Assembly (NCBI RefSeq): GCF_009695775.1
Contig: NZ_VUNG01000007.1
Coordinates: 1 to 64,000, forward strand
Length of the DNA stretch: 64,000 bases
Source: Hallella mizrahii
Lineage (GTDB): Bacteria; Bacteroidota; Bacteroidia; Bacteroidales; Bacteroidaceae
Direction of reading: 5' to 3'
Shown here: positions 13,401-18,961 of the stretch, piece by piece
Position numbering within the stretch: the first letter of the stretch is position 1
Layout: the number at the start of each line of letters is the position of its first letter
The notes under the pieces: model-generated
What the model saw: only the letters and a program-made list of their open reading frames with translations
The model's database searches: none
What the model was told of the DNA's origin: nothing
Program-made: the position numbers and the translations under genes

Positions 13401-13524
13401 ATGTCTTGCCGTCGTTGGCGTATTTACCCGTCCTGGCATTGACATATCGGATGGTGTCGCGCTGGGCAGAAGCCGAGAGAGCCGACATCAAGAGTATAAG
13501 TATATATAATAGTCTGTTGCGCAT
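1489..13524 (-). CDS. Giant secreted seven-module parallel beta-helix protein with type IX secretion tail (4011 aa)
   Basis: A cell-surface or secreted protein, probably an adhesin or polysaccharide-binding protein. A signal peptide (about residues 1-20, ending SASAQ) precedes seven modules starting near residues 25, 595, 1055, 1535, 1985, 2630 and 3110. Most modules open with a strand such as LFVDP, then a G-[IL]SW-like segment, a helix of the AI/AL type, a strand ending AGTY or similar, then a right-handed beta-helix rich in GGG-[IV]-[YF] and N-N turns. From about 3486 the repeats stop and a non-helical region leads to a C-terminal tail (VYIVTVNNRSKKVAV) typical of type A sorting domains recognised by type IX secretion. 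The single uninterrupted frame of 12 kb, ATG at 13524, argues for selection. It is the last gene of the minus-strand pilus A region but is separated from its neighbour by 0.94 kb of REPs. Ligand unknown. Confidence 0.85.
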   Translation of the reverse strand: MRNRLLYILILLMSALSASAQRDTIRYVNARTGKYANDGKTWDTAKDNVQDAINDLYNYMQTQNVHSGSVYVAAGTYTPSESTGDGSSVLSTSFKIYDGIHVYGGFNADSPEATPDLRVLSTAPAWRDGHSGLANDKQSTSTADEQTITMGDLVKKEKTAGATIMRYDFKNATIFSGNHNTVMGTFKWNDNKKQYDTRFPGNSYHVVWFATNGYVKDAEGKETLYADSLVYGASLDGCIIQDGNASGRSTADRDLNAFGGGVYMVQHATVRNCVIRRCSASRRGGGVYMDRGGTVKDCNIYQCQTLGIGVIDGYGGGVCMENNGAMRHCNVTNNMARTGGGLMVVYTPEKHPYSTKYTKDDFDPYASVCVFSNNNANTEGAGVVLYRGGVLNHCTIANNECTGTDITIGGVRYGRTGGLFIYGAGSAFNSVVWGNTCAANDNIQYGYYATTDLYANATAQRPRLSYMAFSNFDITDWGNTLRSNVFQISKENFTSGTAGNYPIFTSPSTTAGANGATATPMDWMPNPMSYLQEKGVQVSQLNNFGDIITKSHSAKDFVRNVFNPISALGAFTIMDEQYKVAYLPAVDGKDPNTEIPTLFVDPNRVVKDKDEINNGISWDTPLNNVSEAVKHMEEYIKQYPNTSKTQILVKQGTITTAGSSSYLYDTITGEADLESAALHLLDNMLMYGGYSSSLKSTDVSLRNPKENVTRINGNIVGEYKYNSVHCVIFPNVQNAVLDGFYISYGNAEKPDDPNYDNKDPEGSYSYRQAYGYGAGIFIGARSRSDRKDMTGNVVRNCVISNCWAPMGGAAVFVSGDNYRTDNTSTLQKAELTMENCIIHNNGVRNKPENTVNQWRASAGIIEAVGKATITMNHCTVVNNVGTVFSAMRHNGNVSPTITVTNSAIYSNATDSLTDRTQLKTDGTNLAALYYNGTNGNAPTGSNNQIDLLYNTKGIGDASKDDFKPTFGNDRSNDHTYPRFVNPVRTIFVQRNADDPTLYGGTIDYTPMNMNPMVNAASVTEGEDVTTETDFVLNHRNYGGKPDVGAIENTTQPENGTTYFVRTPDTGGDDDNPDHDGLSWATAFETLSKALTQAKANNVKNIWIAAGTYKESGTVNMVNGVNVYGGFKAYGNPGMREGERDISNLKSEYQTILDGGGNKRVVYGSGITTATMWEGLTIQNGSLTTNGLGGGAYLDGSGIKMKNCLIRKNYVYAMDYDHGGGGLYMKGCIVENSIIRNNMVRCNKKGSGAGIYMTGATLINSLIVENHSDKDHPGTNILGSALYIGTKSDIYDCTIAYNQGYDTDAISPVWDNATRASGNWVPNASRFYNTIFWSNFGYGGTGENYNTICRGWWKSALGVSGYMFNCYHSVPRAYYANEGVQGSGDNKTVSDPTRVYNTNNLTSVDDYTVESINNYYTLCKAQDLFNESQYSGYPDNSATSKLGYIETDNPYSINSGSDLAKYCINMGEDDGTLKTTYGITEDIAGADRIQDCRIDKGAYEYNGASKISPEMGTEKHRVYSKVSDMKGTDTEFQVATFYVSQNGDGVADASSAKNAACNSKLQQVLDAAGRYKYANPTHHVVVKLAQVQDGGYAPSRTTDYNTNVDINPRQFSIQIPHGVEVQGGWNDDFTKRDPLNNKTLLKGTFNYGDGTSTAYHVVTFTDYVFDENGNRISKKKDADGLPIYELLSDKFTTYKATWENTPVNNLFSRSLINGCYIEKGQADGVLPENQRGGAAVVTGFADISNCVIQNNSASGYGGGLYVEPSGIVSGCILQDNKAAYGAGIAIDEPDKVGLATWAILAYNTIVYNNATVNGGGIFFNTNLRSIGNVVWQNISNDQSDIAGVVNVDASQDVWNFPVNYTAVTNVREAGVNNISVNSQSDEGVRWQADSKLKTDTRQYQYYALQKSSVLTRAALPYTTMRNMIRFFPGIDSVDISGVKRMAQTANDAVKSAYDGTALVEKDNVTTDIGARAINYAFKIQAAKVFYRLFVVHPTNVSNSNANALLESKDEIYKQVGSSFANPFQRLGDAFDYIMNVRKRTDIDASKARNHRFEVFVAGGTYYPYTNMYGEQGDVRSNTFNIPEGVTVIGGIDVSDPKHMYCQETSGTKTITAKDVTVTLYGSTTDEIRNSRVRYDINKNSVVEPWEMKSQTILSGLSVGSDLQVKNVYHVINCNADEKSVGQLPEYFSDPNLTTPTTDAKGESLESRLNRTIILDGLTIRDGSAMGYQTTVQNKQWYYRGGGIFIDGTTIADKEVDATSGMETPMRSIPMVVSNTLFQNNSARLGGAIYTNGQLDVVGCAFVQNYSKSPDKTDTEDCANVAWSGGGAIATNDEVTIVNSIFANNEAKKGTGTLTEHTDGSGTKNNDALGYGGVLWAGDNSSIAILNCNSVRNKAHSFPSIYNTMPNSSSNKMHIAVNSIFWGNEVDADGDKRLANFGSDQAEALFFCAYQDGHGQTVKTSTEDLRGTDVAYKNLSNLFSFLGNNNNNVIISDNNEAVDGPNFILPSSKAGVDGYMQSANWLISRVNLLTDAGWGEIDQDEKGNYQTDTNGEYKAHGIYPLLSTYYKNSFKLTLLPLGKDKYMNYADDKNEENTKENMNRISADPLGNTTKDYIDIGVYEYQHSQLTVADGDSIDVMWVSDEERTGAKTADGRSWYTPTSDLQRAIETLLLSRNDKPKVVKIMGGTYSPTYTLDESNNGFQIHTGANDGMVALKKTIKSGYDYQAKSLTIEGGYSKEIVGARDIEQYPTILEMANKSTSTADNMAHLFLISDAEQWETQGNRGSTTGETIDVTDVTQGGITKSSRSTGKVMPITFDGLTFVNNYADAKHTESTGTIGGAAIYYKEQFKTIETGPGNTGTKSTDHLDATDVPKLTIKNCIFQQNGAKGATTVPAVRVEQGGGRTLIYNSVFHSGSGNPLESTDAVSIVNCTFAMNGGHIKLSGAATGTSSLYNSIIWQDDRNNEMKTQYEGFTAYNAATDSVQYNAITGIENVEENDAYRHNVGLDDRNYNAMEGPNFVNGDGKDVSLRDYHINPGVRTLTRANYLLYARKVLGWVPKMTIKGKDGASVTLDEKNILTMLADTAYTKDLANKVRLYDGSMERGAYECSSAMQRVLFVDPVKINTNKTTGLSWENAYGSGSIQRAIDAAAVYTYFNKNATDAKRAKSYVFVKGANNDNATPEAITLRNGVSVYGSIAAGYTEEPEGTKDKETGNVLLNNGARTFENEAIDTYIQKVKASRPGLAAKTTHRTRVASISTMAMKTGYDFGTLVDGVEVRGDNTKTITDPVINIKDDIGNLVLRNMIIDGNTVSENNGTGAPVVNLQYGLLYNALLYGNTVAANQSIVSVGTDATMLNCTVVAEAAGQKTVDNAGAVINGLDYNSADKAADEENKSGSGTYTNCYAVTGNPFAPYLNTGNTYTLPAFLTGHAPYYYQLHENSLAINACTKDFTLPDRFKAYVDLSNDRDLLGNPRTLGGAVDMGCFETWSIADGESRYATADNNHYPHEGSVVYIGKNASLSLGGTEDASQQIFTGENAFMPGYLLLKSGASLYGNGNIIHAAYVAAERSFPKGMQYTLMSLPFPYDYANALTTTTDGNGNISEAKYPISPGKTYDGEKRSAWDYDFHNSDSPCWETMKSTQVNACDGWLLNFGSPLNDAVDIRFTSFGSTDGDYVYSEDGSAKTVTLIQYNKVLNDGSAHFTKLENMGWNLKGMPWLVSGYNTASWAVGKGYDMSAPHMFYTVTADGNNFTTKQSWNDGSTLDFGSAFFTQTAVIGDKNTETVTFALPQLLNKTLSPAAKPFVSLADENGVTDDVVVRTSEDSKALAFNLGSDGVKWQSFNDSVPQVYLLDNSGVALSLAGNAPVGVEMAMGYRAAKDGVLTVSLPDADAFDGQQVWLTDHETGIVTDLTTGSYQFQAAKGYTDNRLTLQIGGVQPDGTKLHGDEADALWTVHVVDGCLQVKGVMAGDLVTVRALSGMSVTRGRAMSDTFVTQPLVQGVYIVTVNNRSKKVAVHTRF

Positions 13525-13539
13525 AGTCGTTGTTTTTGT

Positions 13540-14460
13540 TGTTGTCCGTCGGGGCGGGGTTCCGGTGCGTCCGTAGGGGCGGCGGTTTATCCCCGCCCTA
13601 ACCCCGTTCGTAAGGGCGGCGGTTTATCCCCGCCCTAACCCCCTTGGCGGTAATCATTCATCCCCCACGCCACATATTTTGATATGTTTTGCGGGGTTAG
13701 GGCGGGGATAAACCCCGCCCCTACGGTGTCACCATCAATACCGCCGTGCGGTGGTCCGTCGGGACGGTGTCACCATCAATACCAGTGATCAAGGGTGGCA
13801 CCCGGTGCGTTCGTAGGGGCGGGGTTTATCCCCGCCCTAACCCCCTTGGCGGTAATCCTTTCCCCCCCGTGCCACATATTTTGATATGTTTTGCGGGGTT
13901 AGGGCGGGGATAAACCCCGCCCCTACGGTGTCACCATCAATACCACCGTGCGGTGGATTCGTCGGGACGGTGTTACCATCAATACCCGTGAGCAAGGGTG
14001 GCACCCGGTGCGTTCGTAGGGGCGGGGTTCATCCCCGCCCTAACCCCCTTGACGGTAATCATTTCATCCCCCCGTGCCACATATTTTAATATGTTTTGCG
14101 GGGTTAGGGCGGGGATAAACCCCGCCCCTACGGTGTCACCATCAATACCGCCGTGCGGTGGGTCCGTCGGAACGGTGGCACCATCAATACCCGTGATCAA
14201 GGGTGCCGTCCGGTGCGTTCGTAGGGACGGCGGTTTATCCCCGCCCTAACCCCCTTGACGGTAATCCTTTCCCCCCTGCCACATATTTTAATATGTTTTG
14301 CGGGGTTAGGGCGGGGATAAACCCCACCCCTACGGCGTCACCATCAATACCGCCGTGCGGTGGGTTCGTCGGGACGGCGTCACCATCAATACCGACGGGC
14401 GGTGGGTCCGTCGGGACGGTGTCACCATCAATACCCGTGAGCAAGGATGGCACCCAATGC
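13540..14460. repeat. REP/REPIN array between RAYT and the giant gene
   Basis: About nine GTAG-headed palindromes, several as inverted pairs about 110 bp long (for example 13816-13926, 14016-14131, 14219-14333). The spacers contain CGTGCCACATATTTTGATAT-like sequence, and the pairs are linked by segments containing GTCACCATCAATACC. The array begins about 20 bp upstream of the giant gene's ATG, so it forms most of that gene's leader. No gene is seen here. Confidence 0.85.
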
Positions 14461-14461
14461 G

Positions 14462-15061
14462 TCACCGTGCCTTCACCGGCGGGGGCGTACCCAACTCCAT
14501 ATCGCGGACGGTCTTCATGATCTCGTCAGGATCCTTACAATCCGGGTTGAGATGATCGGCGGTCCAACGGATGGGATTCTCATCCACATATCGCAGGATA
14601 TACTCAAAGGCACGCTCGTTACGGATGACATGGTCGTAGTAGCTCCGCTGCCACAACCTATCATGATACCGGGGCCATCCCTGTTCCTTCACACCGACAC
14701 CGTAGCGGTAGGTGGTGAACCCTTTGAACCATTCTATCATTCCCGGCACTGAGACCCGTTCGTCATACTTGCCAAGGACAAGATGGATATGGTTGGGCAT
14801 GATAACCTGCTGGAGCATCTCCACATCAGGATAGCGGTCAAGGAGGACACTTAAGGTGTCGCGTACCATCTCCCCTGCCGGTGAGAGGTTGACATGATCA
14901 TCTTCGACCCTACCGAAGAGGTTCAGACGGTCGTGGACCACGAGGGTGATAAAATAATCCGCCGCCGTGGTGTAGTCGAAACCCGTCCACCGCATTGTTT
15001 TCCGATTGTGGAATGGGTGCGGCGCATGTGGGTCATAGGGTGTACCATCCTTGCGTGCCAT
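14462..15061 (-). CDS. REP-associated tyrosine transposase (Y1_Tnp, RAYT family), 199 aa
   Basis: Single-strand DNA nickase/transposase of the HUH superfamily, related to IS200 TnpA but not flanked by IS ends. The HUH motif is MPNHIHLVL (His91 and His93), and the nucleophile tyrosine is expected at YY 141-142 in QRSYYDHVIRNE, a typical RAYT signature. Length (199 aa) fits single-domain RAYTs. The start ATG at 15061 lies just before the conserved aromatic, Asp-Tyr-rich N-terminus. REP arrays with the GTAG foot flank it on both sides, the arrangement expected if it processes them. Codon use and GC resemble neighbouring genes, so it may be long resident. It is co-oriented with the pilus genes, but the upstream gap is filled with REPs. 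Confidence 0.9.
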   Translation of the reverse strand: MARKDGTPYDPHAPHPFHNRKTMRWTGFDYTTAADYFITLVVHDRLNLFGRVEDDHVNLSPAGEMVRDTLSVLLDRYPDVEMLQQVIMPNHIHLVLGKYDERVSVPGMIEWFKGFTTYRYGVGVKEQGWPRYHDRLWQRSYYDHVIRNERAFEYILRYVDENPIRWTADHLNPDCKDPDEIMKTVRDMELGTPPPVKAR

Positions 15062-15074
15062 ATCGTGTGTTTTT

Positions 15075-15566
15075 TATTCGTTTTCCGTCAGGGCGGGGTT
15101 TCCGGTGGGTCCGTCGGTCAATACCGCCGTCCGGTGCGTCCGTAGGGGCGGGGTTCATCCCCGCCCTAACCCCCTTGGCGGTAATTATTCCGTCCCCCTT
15201 GACGGTAATCATTTCATTTCCCCCCTGCCGCATATTTTAATATGTTTTGCGGGGTGAGGGCGGGGATAAACCCCGCCCCTACGGTGTCACCATCAATACC
15301 GCCGTCCGGTGGGTTTGTCGGGACGGTGTCACCATCAATACCGCCGTGCGGTGGGTTTGTCAGGACGGTGTCACCATCAATACCGCCGTCCGGTGGGTTT
15401 GTCGGGACGTGTCACCATCAATCCCCGTGATCAAGGGTGGCACCCGGTGCGTTCGTAGGGGCGGCGGTTTATCCCCGCCCTAACCCACTTGACGGTAATT
15501 ATTTCATTCCCCCGTGCCGCATATTATATATGTTTTGCGGGGCGAGGGCGGGGATAAACCCCGCCC
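15075..15566. repeat. REP array with 42-bp tandem linker units
   Basis: REPs at about 15143-15176, 15246-15281, 15457-15487 and 15535-15570. Between the second and third, four tandem 42-bp units begin at 15281, 15323, 15365 and 15407, each with ACGGTGTCACCATCAATACC (the last lacks one G and changes near its end). The last REP overlaps the 3' end of the lipoprotein gene. No gene is seen. Confidence 0.85.
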
Positions 15567-16595
15567 CTACCATTTGGTCACCTTCACCGTACCGTATATC
15601 CAGGGGACGAAAATAGCGGAAGAAGTCGACGGTTCCGCCTTGGCGGTGGTTGATCTGTCTTTGTTTTCCTCGCTACTCAAACTGTTCGTGAGGGTCATGG
15701 GAAACTGGTATTTGCCATCCGTCTGCACCGGAATGACATACGTGGCCTTGCGACCGTACCACTGGTTGCCTGCGTCGAGGGTGAACGTCTCATCGTAGGT
15801 CGATGACGACTCCGTGTTCTCCAACGGCTTGAAGAGTTTGCCTCCTCTGCTGAGTCCCGTGAGTGTTATCTTACTGAGTTTTACCTTGTCTTGCACCTTC
15901 GCATCAACATTCCACTGCACGTCGAGTTTAGAGGCGACATGGTAGAGCACCATATTGATATATGGACTGTTACTTTTGTAATCGTTGACAATTCCGTAGT
16001 AGCCGTTGGAATTGTTGAGGTTATAAGGCGAGGAATAGAGATTCTTCAGTGCCTCACTTTTGTCTTTGACATCATCACCGAGGGTGAAAGTGGCATCTTC
16101 AACGCCCGTACCTGTATAGGTTACTGCTATCGGCACCGTGGACATGGCGGCATAGACGACACCCTCGCTACGGTTCTCGGGAATGATGATGCGTATCTGG
16201 TCGGTGTAAGTGTATATGGAGTCCTTATTGTCGGTGGTGATTGTCTTCGTCCATTTGTCGGCTTTTAGAGTATAGCCGCTCTGCAGGTTCATGCCTTCCG
16301 GTGTTAGGACCACCTTATCAGTCCCGTTTATCGACGTGTTTATCAAATAGATATATAAGTATTTGGGCAGTTCGAATTTCTCATACGTCCCCGGGTCACC
16401 CTCGGCACGCGTAGCCTTGGCACCCGCCGAACCGGTAGTGAGTTCAGCATTGTTGGCGGGAATGGCGAGTACAATGGGCATGCGCACGACATGGTCGTCT
16501 TCCACCGACGGATCGGTAGAGGAGCAGGCAGTGAGCGTTCCGATCCCCAGAACGAGGAATGCCATCCGATGTATTATGTTTTTTATTGTCATCAT
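15567..16595 (-). CDS. Pilus-associated lipoprotein (342 aa), fimbrillin-like
   Basis: Lipobox LTAC with Cys24 predicts outer-membrane lipidation. A Thr-Arg-Ala site at Arg63 matches the arginine-type maturation site of type V pilins. The rest is beta-rich, with many short polar strands and no recognisable enzyme motif. The position after the Mfa2-like gene suggests a minor or tip subunit of pilus A. The last codons (KVTKW) lie against a REP palindrome, and 457 bp of REP DNA separates it from the preceding gene. I do not recognise a precise family; fimbrillin-like is inferred from lipobox, cleavage site and context. Confidence 0.6.
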   Translation of the reverse strand: MMTIKNIIHRMAFLVLGIGTLTACSSTDPSVEDDHVVRMPIVLAIPANNAELTTGSAGAKATRAEGDPGTYEKFELPKYLYIYLINTSINGTDKVVLTPEGMNLQSGYTLKADKWTKTITTDNKDSIYTYTDQIRIIIPENRSEGVVYAAMSTVPIAVTYTGTGVEDATFTLGDDVKDKSEALKNLYSSPYNLNNSNGYYGIVNDYKSNSPYINMVLYHVASKLDVQWNVDAKVQDKVKLSKITLTGLSRGGKLFKPLENTESSSTYDETFTLDAGNQWYGRKATYVIPVQTDGKYQFPMTLTNSLSSEENKDRSTTAKAEPSTSSAIFVPWIYGTVKVTKW

Positions 16596-16604
16596 TGTTA
16601 TGAA

Positions 16605-17045
16605 CGTCGGGGCGGGGTTCCGGTGGGTTCGTCGGGGCGGGGTTTATCCCCGCCCTAACCCCCTTGACGGTAATCATTCCATCCCCCTTGGCGGTAATCA
16701 TTTCCTTTCCCCCTGTGCCACGTATTATATATGTTTTGCGGGGCGAGGGCGGGGGATAAACCCCGCCCCTACGGTGTCACCATCAATACCGCCGTCCGGT
16801 GGGTTCGTCGGGACGGTGTTACCATCAATACCCGTGATCAAGGGTGGCGTCCGGTGGGTTCGTAGGGGCGGGGTTCATCCCCGCCCTAACCCCCTTGACG
16901 GTAATCCTTTCCCCCTGCCACATATTTTGATATGTTTTGCGGGGTTAGGGCGGGGATAAACCCCGCCCCTACGGCGTCACCATCAATACCGCCGTCCGGT
17001 GGGTTCGTCGGGGCGGCGTCACCATCAATACCGCCGTCCTAACCC
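16605..17045. repeat. REP/REPIN array
   Basis: GTAG- or GTCG-headed palindromes at about 16637-16666, 16735-16772, 16861-16895 and 16936-16972, linked by ATCAATACC-containing segments. The array starts about 15 bp upstream of the lipoprotein ATG and ends just before the stop of the Mfa2-like gene. No gene is seen. Confidence 0.85.
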
Positions 17046-17052
17046 CCGTGGG

Positions 17053-18057
17053 TCATATCTCCGGATTATACTCTCCGCCTTTTTTCCAATCCAATGTCAC
17101 GCTGGCGCCGACGTTGCTGTCGGAGGTGCTGACACCACCGTCGTCATTGACGTGGATGCGGATGACACGGATGTCGCCGGCCTTCAACGGCTCGGTCATA
17201 TACAACACGGAGCGCGTGGTGGTGCCGTCGGGCAGGTCGCTAAGGATGACGACACGCCACACGGCACCTTTTGCAGCGGCGACATCGGGGTCGATGGTGC
17301 CGGGAGCCTCCATCCGTGAGGGGAAGGCGATGCCACAGTAGGCCACAGAGTCCGTACCCGTGACATCGACGGCATCGGTGCGTACCAGACTGTTATGCTC
17401 CCAGTGCCACGTGCTGTCGTTAGGAGTGAAACTCGTGGCCAGGTCGGCGAGGAAGACGCGCGTCCGCACGACATTGGGGTTCTTCTTCATCACAACGGCC
17501 ACAGCGGCATCTGCGGGATAGAGGTTGATCTCCCAACTCTGGTTGGTGTTGTTCGTGACGGACATGTCAAGTGTTCCCGCGAGGGCCGCATGGTTATGGC
17601 TGTCCACGGTGTCGTTGAGGAACTGCGTCAGGCGGGTTGTCTCGGCAGAAGTATTATCATTGATGAAGATGGAGGGATCCTCCTGACCGATGATGGCGAT
17701 ATGCCGGTAGTCGGCAGCTGGGATGGCGAGAGAGAAGGCCGTGCGCAGTCCCTCTGTCTCCCGGTCGTAATGGACAGGGTCACTGCCATCGGTGGGAAAG
17801 AAGCTCAGGTGCACTGCCGACGCCGTCGGCTGCAGGATGGGATCTAGATAGCTGTTGAGCGTTGCCAAGGTCTGCGACCCCGTACTCATCTGCAGCTGTT
17901 CACTGAGCTGCAGGTTGATATTGCTGACCACCTTCAGCTGATAGTTGAGTGAGAACGAGGTCTCGCAGTCTGAACGGTCGTCATCAATAAACGTGCAGCT
18001 CTGCAGTGTGAACAAGAACAGAAGTGCCGTGGCCAATGCCTTGAAAAAACGTATCAT
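17053..18057 (-). CDS. FimB/Mfa2-like pilus anchor lipoprotein (334 aa)
   Basis: The signal ends LQSC (Cys21), followed by D-D-D-R-S-D-C. The lipidated Cys plus a second Cys in an acidic D..DC context is the opening of FimB/Mfa2 anchors, as in the clearer homologue at 43055-44080. The C-terminal half contains alternating strands ending VTLDWKKGGEYNP. The role would be to anchor the pilus and limit its length. ATG at 18057 is about 20 bp from a REP; 904 bp of REPs separate it from the fimbrillin gene. Confidence 0.7.
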   Translation of the reverse strand: MIRFFKALATALLFLFTLQSCTFIDDDRSDCETSFSLNYQLKVVSNINLQLSEQLQMSTGSQTLATLNSYLDPILQPTASAVHLSFFPTDGSDPVHYDRETEGLRTAFSLAIPAADYRHIAIIGQEDPSIFINDNTSAETTRLTQFLNDTVDSHNHAALAGTLDMSVTNNTNQSWEINLYPADAAVAVVMKKNPNVVRTRVFLADLATSFTPNDSTWHWEHNSLVRTDAVDVTGTDSVAYCGIAFPSRMEAPGTIDPDVAAAKGAVWRVVILSDLPDGTTTRSVLYMTEPLKAGDIRVIRIHVNDDGGVSTSDSNVGASVTLDWKKGGEYNPEI

Positions 18058-18064
18058 TGGTAAT

Positions 18065-18955
18065 ATTTTTTAACGTAGGGACGGGGGTCATCCCCGCCCT
18101 AACCCCCTTGACGGTAATCCAAACACCCCGTGGCGGTAATCCAATTTTCCACCCCCGCGCCACATATTTGATATGTTTTGCGGGGTGAGGGCGGTAATCA
18201 TTTCCCCCCGTGCCGCATATTTTTAATATGTTTTGCGGGGTGAGGGCGGGGATAAACCCCGCCCCTACGGTGGATGGCATCAATACCGGCAGCGGGGAGG
18301 GTACGTAGGGACGGGGTCCATCCCCGCCCTAACCCCCTTGACGGTAATCCAAGCGCCCCGTGGTGATAATCCAATTTCCCACCCCCGCGCCACATATTTA
18401 ATATGTTTTGCGGGGTTAGGGCAGTAATCATTTTCCCCCCGTGCCGCATATTTTTAATATGTTTTGCGGGGTTAGGGCGGGGATAAACCCCGCCCCTACG
18501 GCGGATGGCATCAATACCGGCAGCGGGGAGGGTACGTAGGGGCGGGGTTCATCCCCGCCCTAACCCCCTTGACGGTAATCCAAACACCCCGTGGTGATAA
18601 TCCAATTTTCCACCCCCGCGCCACATATTTAAATGTTTTGCGGGGTTAGGGCGGGGATAAACCCCGCCCCTACGGTGTCACCATCAATACCACCGTCCGG
18701 TGGGTTCGTAGGGGCGGGGTTCATCCCCGCCCTAACCCCCTTGGCGGTAATCCAAACACCCCGTGGTGATAATCCTATTTTCCACCCCCGTGCCACATAT
18801 TTAATATGTTTTGCGGGGTGAGGGCGGGGATCCAAACACCCTGTGGTGGTAATCCAATTTTCCACCCCCGTGCCACATATTTAATATGTTTTGCGGGGTT
18901 AGGGCGGGGATAAACCCCGCCCCTACGGTGGATGGCATCAATACCGAGGCACAAT
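18065..18955. repeat. REP/REPIN array, longest in locus A
   Basis: About ten palindromes between 18073 and 18925 in repeated inverted pairs. Spacers carry CGCGCCACATATTTAATATG-type sequence and a GGATGGCATCAATACCGGCA linker seen twice (about 18272 and 18503). Several units are near-exact duplicates, indicating recent tandem growth. No gene is seen in these 0.9 kb. Confidence 0.85.
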
Positions 18956-18961
18956 GCAATA

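Noticed and set aside
13886..18865. Many small frames reading GVRAGINPAPT or VGAGFIPALTPQNI
   Set aside because: They are translations of the REP palindromes in various frames; composition and positions follow the repeats, not genes.
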